In this document: positions 1 to 6,368 of the stretch, one piece after another
How positions within the stretch are numbered: position 1 is the first letter of the stretch
How the letters are laid out: every line of letters begins with the position of its first letter
Assembly: GCA_002390225.1 (NCBI GenBank)
Contig: DGOW01000099.1
Coordinates: 1,102 to 30,077 of the forward strand
Reading direction: 5' to 3'
From: Gemmatimonadales bacterium UBA4456
GTDB lineage: Bacteria > Gemmatimonadota > Gemmatimonadetes > Longimicrobiales > Gaopeijiaceae
DNA: 28,976 nucleotides
Notes under the pieces: model-generated
What the model saw: only the letters and a program-made list of their open reading frames with translations
Told to the model about the DNA's origin: nothing
Databases searched by the model: none
Position numbers and translations under genes: made by a program

Positions 1-218
1 GCCTCCATCATCGACGCTCGTGCGAGCGAAGCAGCCGGTTGAGCGCGAACGATGTCGGCGTATGCGTCGATCGCTTCGGCGTACTGTCCCGACCTGAGCA
101 GGCTCCTCGCCTCTGCGCGTGGATCGCTCGCGTCGTCCTGGGCGCGCAGGCCCCCCGGCGTCACCGCGAGGAGCAGCGCCACCGAGAGAAGGGCAGGCTG
201 GAGCGAACGGAACATCAT
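1..218 (-). CDS. TPR-like secreted protein, N-terminal part (runs off the window)
   Basis: Seen: 72 codons are visible, and the 3' end lies beyond base 1. The start is ATG at 218, whose ATGA overlaps the stop codon of the upstream gene by 4 bases, so translation is probably coupled. Residues 1-28 form a signal peptide: an Arg at position 4, a Leu/Ala/Val core, and a signal-peptidase-I-type end GLRAQ. The mature part (ARSLLRSGQYAEAIDAYADI) has the Leu/Gly-Tyr/Ala pattern of a tetratricopeptide helix pair. Inference: a periplasmic TPR protein, the last visible member of the DUF4159/VWA operon, probably a scaffold for the other members. The fold call rests on a single repeat, so other helical repeats are possible. 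Confidence 0.7.
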   Translation of the reverse strand, partial: MMFRSLQPALLSVALLLAVTPGGLRAQDDASDPRAEARSLLRSGQYAEAIDAYADIVRAQPAASLARASMME

Positions 219-1216
219 GATCTACCCCGCTCTAGCGCACGGATCTCACGGTTCTTCAGCGCCAGCTGGATCAGGAACGGCTCGATGGCGTCGAGATACT
301 GATCCTCGGTCATCGACTCGCGCAGCGCTCGGACTTCGTCGATCTGCCCCTGAATTTCGTTCCGCTGCTCGTAGAGTCGGGCCAGTTCCGGGTCATCGGG
401 GACCTGCGCCGCGGTACCCGAGATGCCTCCGAGCTGGAATGTCGCGGCCAGGGGACCGTCGGGTTCGATGAGTCCCGCATCGTGGCTGGCCGTCCCGTCT
501 CCGTTGTCGTCGAGAACTGCATTCTCCGTCAGCAATTCGTTCTCGTTTTCGTAGAGCCGCTCGACCTCGCGACGCGTGTAGAGGAAGGCCTCGAGCAGGG
601 AGACCTGCTCATCCTTGTCGAGGTCCGCGTCATCCCCCGCGATCGCGGCCGCAAAGAACTGTCCAAACTCGGTTGCGTTGAGTTGGCGTTCGTTCCGTGT
701 CGCCGCGATCAGGATCCGATTCGGCCCGGAAAGCGGCGCAATGAAGCCGCCGCTGGCGGTACCTGTGTGGACCAGAGCCAGCGTCTGAGTGGGGAACTCT
801 ATCAGGCCCTGCGTCATATCCGACGGCACCAGGTCAGGCCCCGGCAAGTTAAATTGAGGCTCTTCCCGGCCGGTGGTTCCATGACCGATGAGGATCATGA
901 AGAGGCGGTCGAGCGGCTCGACCTCCTGGGCGATCTCTCCGAGAAGCTGCAGCACGTTCGCACGGGTCGAGCGCATCGAGATCATGTCGGGCGCGACGTC
1001 GACCTTCTCTCCGAGGTAGGTCACGTTTTCCGGCGGAAGGCCATGGCGATCGATCAGCGCGTCATAGATCTGAGACGCCTCGGCATGGAAGCTCTCTCGA
1101 TACTGCTCTTCGCCCCCGAGCCCGACGACGATGACCGCATGCGTGCGACCCTGGGCGGCCAGGTTGGCCGGAGCTGCCAGCAAGCCGGCGAGGAGAAGGG
1201 TTGCTGCGACCCTCAC
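215..1216 (-). CDS. secreted legumain/caspase-fold (C13-like) protein lacking the catalytic cysteine
   Basis: Seen: 333 residues from GTG at 1216, whose GTGA overlaps the stop of the upstream gene. An ATG at 1246 would add ten residues and overlap that gene by 34 bases. A signal peptide ends in LAAQG near residue 23. The clan CD His-Gly motif is LIGHGTTG (His near 112). The block that normally carries the nucleophile Cys reads TGTASGGF (near 151-158), with Thr in its place, and the whole protein contains no cysteine. Two Asp-rich stretches resemble EF-hand loops: DADLDKDEQVSLLE and DDNGDGTASHD. The C-terminus is a long charged helix. Known: clan CD peptidases need a His/Cys dyad. Inference: a non-catalytic binding protein, possibly calcium-dependent, working with its operon partners in the periplasm. 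Start choice is uncertain. Confidence 0.75.
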   Translation of the reverse strand: MRVAATLLLAGLLAAPANLAAQGRTHAVIVVGLGGEEQYRESFHAEASQIYDALIDRHGLPPENVTYLGEKVDVAPDMISMRSTRANVLQLLGEIAQEVEPLDRLFMILIGHGTTGREEPQFNLPGPDLVPSDMTQGLIEFPTQTLALVHTGTASGGFIAPLSGPNRILIAATRNERQLNATEFGQFFAAAIAGDDADLDKDEQVSLLEAFLYTRREVERLYENENELLTENAVLDDNGDGTASHDAGLIEPDGPLAATFQLGGISGTAAQVPDDPELARLYEQRNEIQGQIDEVRALRESMTEDQYLDAIEPFLIQLALKNREIRALERGRS

Positions 1217-3507
1217 ACGAGTCCCCGGATGCGCCGGAAGCCCCACTCCGAGCCCATGAGGATCAGCATGAGCAGAAAAATCACCGGCATGTCCCAGAGA
1301 TCATGCTCTTCGGTCAGGGTCACGCCGGCCCCGCTGATCGAGATGTCTTCCGGCAGCGTAGAGACGTTCTCCGGCGCATAGAACCGGCCACCGGTCTCGT
1401 CGGCTACCCGCTGGAGCAGCGACGTGCGGCGCGCGGACGAGTAGTACTCGTCGTCACTGCGGGCGACATGCAGAATGGACTGGTCCGTGCCGAGGATCGA
1501 GCCTTCCCGGGTCGCTTCGAGCTCGATCTCGTAGTCACCCATCTCGCTGGGTCGGAACTCGACGACGTACTCGCCGTCTTCTTCCACCGTCCATTCGACC
1601 GGCAGTTCTTCGACCATTCCCGAAGGGCTGGTCACCCGGGCGATCACGCCAGCGTCGTTGACTTCCAGGTATGTCGAATCCGAGATCGTTGCGACGAGGC
1701 GGACCGCTTCGCCTGGCTCGACACGCTCCTGATCGGTCGCGACGGAGACCGCGTCGGGGACGCCATCCACAAGCCAGCGGAGCATCTGCTGCCAGAAAGA
1801 TTCGTGGCTCTGGTCCTCGAGCGGTACGTCGGCATGCATCTGCCAGAGCCATGTATCCTGCGGCGTGAGCGCGATCGAGGTGCCACGGCCGTAGCGCTGG
1901 AAGGCGAGCGCGATCTGTCGGTCGACCGTTATGCCATCCGTGTTCGTTCCCTCGAGCAGTGTCGTCGCCCCCGGACGCACCTTTGTGATCGGGTTAACCA
2001 CTGTGAGGGGTGGGAGCGAATCCCATCGGGCCGTTACGGCGTCCAGCTCGGCGTCGAGCTGGACGGCAGGGTGCGCGAGGCCCGCGGGTGTCGGGAGAAC
2101 CCTGACTTCGGCGAAGTGTCCCTGAGGTCCAGTCGTCTGTGGCTCGTTCAGGATGACCGGGAGCACCTCCTCGACCGGGGTGCCAATCCATCCGCCTTCC
2201 GCGAAGGCGCTGTGTCCACCCACGAAGAGAAGGCCCCCGCCGCGCACGGAGACAAAGTCGGCGATCATCTGGAGCTGATCATGCGTGAAGGACGAGGCCT
2301 CGACCGACCCCAGCACGAGGGCTCGGTAGCGATACAGCTCCTCTCTGGTCGTCGGGAATCCGAAGGCGAGCTCTGTGCTGTCGGATACGGAGAGGCGGAG
2401 GAACTTACTCTCGGCTGTCCGCTGCAGCACAACGAGCTGAAGGTTCTGATCGTCCTCGACGGCCCGTCGCATGAACTTCACCTCGAAGCGCGGCTCGCCC
2501 TCGTAATAGAGTATTTTTTCACGTTCGCCGCGGACGTCCACCCAGGCGGTCCGGTTGTTGTTCTCAGCGACCCGCTCCCCGGCCTGCGTCGGGATCTGGA
2601 ACTCGATCCGACGGGATCCTCCCTGCTCGAGCTCGAAGCCGATGCGTGCCACGACGGGCTCGCCGTCGGGGCCGAGTTCGACGGTTTCCTCGGCAAGGAT
2701 CTGGGTTTCATCTGACACGACGATCGGCACGCTGCGCTGGCCGAATCCGTGCTGGGTCACGACCACGTCGACCATGAGGGTCGAGCCTTCAAGCACGGCG
2801 CGCGGAAGCTCCACGCGACCAAGCTCGATATCAGGCTCTACGACCTCGTCGCCGACTCCGATAGTAAAGACGGGTACACCGGCCGCCTGGAGTGGCACCA
2901 GCGCTTCCGTGAGTGGCCGATCGTCGTTGTCTGCTCCGTCAGACACCATCACGAGGCCAGCCAGCGGGACCCCAGCCAGATCTTCACGCGCCGCGTCGAG
3001 TGCGCGAGCTACGTGTGTATGTGTGCCGTCGAACGTGAGTTCTCCCAGTCCGTCGATTCGGTCGGCGAAGTCCGAGAACCGGAAGAAGCGCAGGACGAAC
3101 CGCTCGGACAGACCGTCGAAGAGCGTGCCCGCGCCGGGCATGAACGCCTCAGCGACAAAGTCACTGCGCTGGGTCCCGTCTTCATTGTCGAGATCCATGC
3201 TGCGGGAGTCGTCGATGAGTACGCCCACGAAGTTCTGCTGGGGGACGACGGTCGAGATGAGCAGTGTGGGCTGCATCAGGCAGTAGACGAGCAGGCCGAG
3301 CAGCCCTACCCGAAGGCTCGCCATGATGCCGCGATCGACGACCGTACTCTTGCCGCGTGCGATGGTGTAGGTAGCGACTGCACTTGCAGCAACGAGACCC
3401 GCTATTCCCAGCCACAGTCGAAACGAGCCTGGGGCGCCGAACGCAAAGTCGCCCTGTTCGAAGGCGATACCGCGGTGCTTGAAGAGGAACTCGAACATGG
3501 TCTCCAT
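1213..3507 (-). CDS. membrane protein with VWA-like and glutamine-amidotransferase-like domains
   Basis: Seen: 764 residues from ATG at 3507. A GAGGAA ribosome binding site overlaps the stop of the upstream gene. Two N-terminal membrane segments (about 31-50 and 66-85) precede a von Willebrand A-like domain with the metal-site motif D99-x-S-x-S and the later VMVSDGADN (about 186-194). Beta-sandwich sequence follows. A Rossmann-like block (about 388-440, VRGGGLLFVGGHSAF) resembles class I glutamine amidotransferases but shows no clear nucleophile Cys. A second Ig-like region and a C-terminal membrane segment (about 738-757) complete the protein. Known: such proteins belong to the BatA/VWA type of large envelope proteins, often found near MoxR ATPases. 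Inference: the central membrane component of this operon, with its bulk facing the periplasm. Confidence 0.8.
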   Translation of the reverse strand: METMFEFLFKHRGIAFEQGDFAFGAPGSFRLWLGIAGLVAASAVATYTIARGKSTVVDRGIMASLRVGLLGLLVYCLMQPTLLISTVVPQQNFVGVLIDDSRSMDLDNEDGTQRSDFVAEAFMPGAGTLFDGLSERFVLRFFRFSDFADRIDGLGELTFDGTHTHVARALDAAREDLAGVPLAGLVMVSDGADNDDRPLTEALVPLQAAGVPVFTIGVGDEVVEPDIELGRVELPRAVLEGSTLMVDVVVTQHGFGQRSVPIVVSDETQILAEETVELGPDGEPVVARIGFELEQGGSRRIEFQIPTQAGERVAENNNRTAWVDVRGEREKILYYEGEPRFEVKFMRRAVEDDQNLQLVVLQRTAESKFLRLSVSDSTELAFGFPTTREELYRYRALVLGSVEASSFTHDQLQMIADFVSVRGGGLLFVGGHSAFAEGGWIGTPVEEVLPVILNEPQTTGPQGHFAEVRVLPTPAGLAHPAVQLDAELDAVTARWDSLPPLTVVNPITKVRPGATTLLEGTNTDGITVDRQIALAFQRYGRGTSIALTPQDTWLWQMHADVPLEDQSHESFWQQMLRWLVDGVPDAVSVATDQERVEPGEAVRLVATISDSTYLEVNDAGVIARVTSPSGMVEELPVEWTVEEDGEYVVEFRPSEMGDYEIELEATREGSILGTDQSILHVARSDDEYYSSARRTSLLQRVADETGGRFYAPENVSTLPEDISISGAGVTLTEEHDLWDMPVIFLLMLILMGSEWGFRRIRGLV

Positions 3508-3516
3508 GATGGTTCC

Positions 3517-4419
3517 TCAGTGGCTCATGCCGTAGACGATCATGTTCGCACCCATCTCGTAAGCGAACGTCGAATACTCGAGCGGATAGTAGGGGCTCTC
3601 AGCCCACTCCCAGGCGTCGCCGAGGTCGGTGTTCCAGTTGATGACGACCATCAGGCGACCCTCGTCGTCGAGGATGCCTTTCACGTACGGGGTGTAGCCG
3701 TCGCGCTCGTGCGTCTGATAGCCGTTGGCCCCGTTGTTGATGTTGGGGACCTGCAGCACTTCTTCGATGTCGTAGTAGGCACTGAAGATCGGGTGGTCTA
3801 GCCTGAGGTCGACGATCGATCGCTCGGGGAAGACACGGGCCATGTTCCACTCGAACACCTGCCACTCGCGGGTACCCCAGAAGTCGTCAACGATGAGGAA
3901 GCCTCCTGCGTCCAGGTAGCTGCGCAGGCCTGCGACCTCCTCGTCCGTCATCTCCATGCGTCCGACTTCGACGGCGTAGATGACAGGGAAACGACGGATC
4001 ATGGGGTCCGCCAAGGAGACCGCATTCTCCCAATCGTAGGCGTTCAGGCGGACCAGACGCTTGAGCACGACGAGGAACTGTCGATCCCCCTTCGGATAGT
4101 CGGTTGCCCAGGACCCGCCGCCACGCCCACCGTAGAAGCCTCGCCCGTACCCCGAGTAGACCGCGCGCGTCCAGTAGAAGGGATAGCGACCGGGTAATTC
4201 ACCCTCGACCATCCGTGGCCCCATGGCACCTGCGGACGGAGGGCGCACTGCGGGTGGAGCTTCCTGAGCCAGGAACTCTAAGCCGGGACGAAAGATCGGC
4301 GGAAGTTCGGCCATCCGAGGATCTGTACGACGCTCTCCACCCAGGTCGTGACTGCACCCTCCGAGCACGGAGAGTGCGGCGATGACCAGCATGCTGCCGG
4401 TGTGGGAGGGTCGCCTCAT
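3517..4419 (-). CDS. DUF4159 family lipoprotein
   Basis: Seen: 300 residues. The N-terminus has basic residues, a hydrophobic core and the lipobox LGGC, so the protein is probably lipid-anchored. A Gly/Tyr-rich stretch (YGRGFYGGRGGG) precedes the domain. The body matches DUF4159 as I know it: a Rossmann-like core with the conserved run LDAGGFLIVDDFWG, a later PIFSAYYDI and the C-terminal FAYEMGANMIVYGMSH. The family function is unknown; it resembles a glutamine-amidotransferase fold without catalytic residues. It is the first gene of the minus operon, and the next gene starts 9 bases after its stop. ATG at 4419 has only a weak ribosome binding site; an in-frame ATG at 4392 would shorten the signal region. 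Confidence 0.85.
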   Translation of the reverse strand: MRRPSHTGSMLVIAALSVLGGCSHDLGGERRTDPRMAELPPIFRPGLEFLAQEAPPAVRPPSAGAMGPRMVEGELPGRYPFYWTRAVYSGYGRGFYGGRGGGSWATDYPKGDRQFLVVLKRLVRLNAYDWENAVSLADPMIRRFPVIYAVEVGRMEMTDEEVAGLRSYLDAGGFLIVDDFWGTREWQVFEWNMARVFPERSIVDLRLDHPIFSAYYDIEEVLQVPNINNGANGYQTHERDGYTPYVKGILDDEGRLMVVINWNTDLGDAWEWAESPYYPLEYSTFAYEMGANMIVYGMSH

Positions 4420-4663
4420 GGACTCGGTCCGGGTCTGGGCGCGCGGGGTTCCTTCCTACGAATCCCGTTGTGAATGGTTCCTGCTGTGATTCGTGCTGCT
4501 CCTGAATCCTCGATATGCTCGATTGGCTTCCTCGTGAACCGGGGTCTGGTGAACCTGATCGAGCATGCGATCGAAGGGTATTTCGACCTGATGACGATGC
4601 CCCGGACCCAAGGGTCAAGCACACCCATAAGCGACAGTACGGCCTCGACCATAGATTGAACAT
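4420..4663. other. divergent intergenic region with a 9-bp inverted repeat
   Basis: This gap separates the DUF4159 operon (minus) from the plus-strand gene at 4664, so it should hold both promoters. The arms ATGCTCGAT (4515-4523) and ATCGAGCAT (4558-4566) form a perfect inverted repeat 34 bases apart. This could be a looped operator or an RNA stem. I see no convincing sigma-70 boxes. Short open frames here have no ribosome binding site and look spurious. Confidence 0.4.
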
Positions 4664-5155
4664 ATGCCCAACAAACCGATGACCGTTACGTCACGGAACG
4701 TGACCCTTCGCGACTTCGTGATCTTTCAGAGCAAGCTGGCCCTTGACGGTCTGAAGGACCTGGTTGCGTTCAACTTGTCGATCGTCGCGATCATCCTCGA
4801 CTTCATTTCCGGCCGAGGAAAGCGTCCACGTCTGTTTTACTCGATCGTGCGTGCCAGCGAGCGCTTCGACCGATGGCTGAATCTGCACAGCGTCGTTCTT
4901 CGCATGGACGAGCGGGGCAGTGATGAGGGTCTCTTCGGTGGAGCCAACGAAGACGACGACAGCATCGTGGGTGAGATCGAACGTATGATCAAAGGCCAGT
5001 CCGTCAGCCGGGAGGAGGTCATGCAGAGGCTGCGTGCCGGCTCGGACGCGCTGCGAGGAAAGGACGGGTTCAGGAAAAGCCAGACCCCGTCAAACCACGA
5101 ATCTCCACCATTCCCCGAGGGAGATGAGCGGTCGGGTGATCGGGGTCGACGATGA
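4664..5155 (+). CDS. uncharacterised protein with one hydrophobic segment
   Basis: I do not recognise a family. Seen: 163 residues from ATG at 4664; a second in-frame ATG at 4679 is possible and neither has a clear ribosome binding site. A hydrophobic stretch near residues 32-48 (DLVAFNLSIVAIILDFISG) could be a membrane helix or a membrane-surface helix. It is followed by basic residues, then a more polar C-terminal half with a predicted helix EIERMIKGQSVSREEVMQRL and a disordered Pro/Ser/Gly-rich tail. It lies just upstream of the AI-2E-type gene on the same strand, so the two are probably co-transcribed. Inference: a membrane-associated accessory protein. No function can be assigned. Confidence 0.65.
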   Translation: MPNKPMTVTSRNVTLRDFVIFQSKLALDGLKDLVAFNLSIVAIILDFISGRGKRPRLFYSIVRASERFDRWLNLHSVVLRMDERGSDEGLFGGANEDDDSIVGEIERMIKGQSVSREEVMQRLRAGSDALRGKDGFRKSQTPSNHESPPFPEGDERSGDRGRR

Positions 5156-5174
5156 GCCGAACGGGGAGCGCTCG

Positions 5175-6344
5175 GTGAGCCAACCTGCAACGGAGTCGTC
5201 CTCGGTGTTCGCCGAGCGGATCGAGAAAGGCTTCTTCTTGGGTCTACTCCTCACGTTCACTCTGCTTCTCTTCTCGGTTCTTTCGGGCTTTTTTCAGCCC
5301 ATCTTCTGGGCTGCCCTCATGGGTGTGCTTTTCCATCCTGTGCAGAAGTGGTTCGAAGGGGAGCTGAAAGGGCGCGCGTCTCTCTCGGCGGCCATGACGC
5401 TGCTGGTCATTCTCGTAACCGTCGTGGTCCCTACTCTTCTGGTCGCCGGAGCAGTCGCTGATCAGGGACTCTTGCTCTACCAGAGCCTCCAGGAAGGTGA
5501 CGTGAATCCGGGTGCGATCCTGGAGCAGTTGGAGCAGTCGCTTCCTACCGAGTTGGTAGCCTCGCTCGAGCGGGCGGGGATCGTTCCGGAGACCATTCAG
5601 GACCGGATCTCTCAGGTGGCACTTGATGGGAGTGGATTCGTCGCCGGGTTGGCCGTGAGCGTGGGGCAGAACGTGGGTCGTTTCGCGGCCATGTTCTTCG
5701 TCATGCTCTATCTCCTCTTCTTCGCCCTCCGTGATGGAGGGTCGACACTCGAACGGGTCATGTGGGCTCTGCCTCTTGGGGATGAGCGGGAGCGAGACCT
5801 CTTTGCGAAATTCGCCGAGGTCGGTCGGGCGACGATCAAGGGCACGCTCGTGGTCGGCGCTGTACAGGGTCTACTCGGGGGGATCATCTTCACGATTCTA
5901 GGAATTCAGGGCGCGATCTTCTGGGGCGTCGTGATGATCTTCCTGTCGATCCTGCCTGCGGTCGGGGCGACGCTCGTCTGGCTCCCCGCTGCGCTGTTTC
6001 TGGTCGTGGGCGGAGCGGCAGCGAAGGGGCTCATCCTTCTGATCTATGGGTTCTTCGTGATCGGGCTCGCGGACAACATCCTGCGCCCGCTGCTGGTCGG
6101 TCGGGATACGAAGATGCCGGACTGGATGATTCTCGTCTCGACGCTCGGGGGACTGACCACATTCGGCATCTCCGGCTTCGTCATAGGTCCGATCATCGCA
6201 GCCATGTTCCTGGCGATCTGGACAATGTTCGGGGAGCAGCAGGCGGGAGCCATGATCGTTGGGACGGCAGCTGCTCAGACAGAGGGGAGCGACAAGCTTG
6301 GCGATGACTCCGGTGAGGCCACGGTCGAGCAGCCCTCTCTCTGA
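5175..6344 (+). CDS. AI-2E family (PerM/UPF0118) transporter-like membrane protein
   Basis: Seen: 389 residues from GTG at 5175, which has GGGGAG six bases upstream and avoids overlapping the preceding gene. ATG at 5124 (17 more residues, ribosome binding site too close) is the alternative. The pattern is typical of the AI-2E family: paired N-terminal membrane helices (FFLGLLLTFTLLLFSVLSGF and the helix after it), a third helix, a soluble helical region with an LEQLEQSLPTELV stretch, then five or so further helices containing GLLGGIIFTILGI and the family-typical DNILRPLLVGRDTKMP near the end. Known: family members export AI-2 or other small molecules, or act as Na+/H+ antiporters, so the substrate cannot be inferred here. 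It converges on the S9 peptidase gene with only 24 bases between. Confidence 0.88.
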   Translation: MSQPATESSSVFAERIEKGFFLGLLLTFTLLLFSVLSGFFQPIFWAALMGVLFHPVQKWFEGELKGRASLSAAMTLLVILVTVVVPTLLVAGAVADQGLLLYQSLQEGDVNPGAILEQLEQSLPTELVASLERAGIVPETIQDRISQVALDGSGFVAGLAVSVGQNVGRFAAMFFVMLYLLFFALRDGGSTLERVMWALPLGDERERDLFAKFAEVGRATIKGTLVVGAVQGLLGGIIFTILGIQGAIFWGVVMIFLSILPAVGATLVWLPAALFLVVGGAAAKGLILLIYGFFVIGLADNILRPLLVGRDTKMPDWMILVSTLGGLTTFGISGFVIGPIIAAMFLAIWTMFGEQQAGAMIVGTAAAQTEGSDKLGDDSGEATVEQPSL

Positions 6345-6368
6345 CCCGATCGCTGTCCTGCGGCTTGG

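Noticed and set aside
1201..2715. Long plus-strand frames opposite the VWA gene
   Set aside because: They are mirror frames of a high-GC gene; the composition (Arg/His/Val-rich, no motifs) is not protein-like, and the minus frame has clear domains.
4199..4663. Minus-strand open frame of 154 codons overlapping the DUF4159 start
   Set aside because: It is Arg/Ser/Pro-rich shadow sequence in another frame of the DUF4159 gene, with no ribosome binding site.
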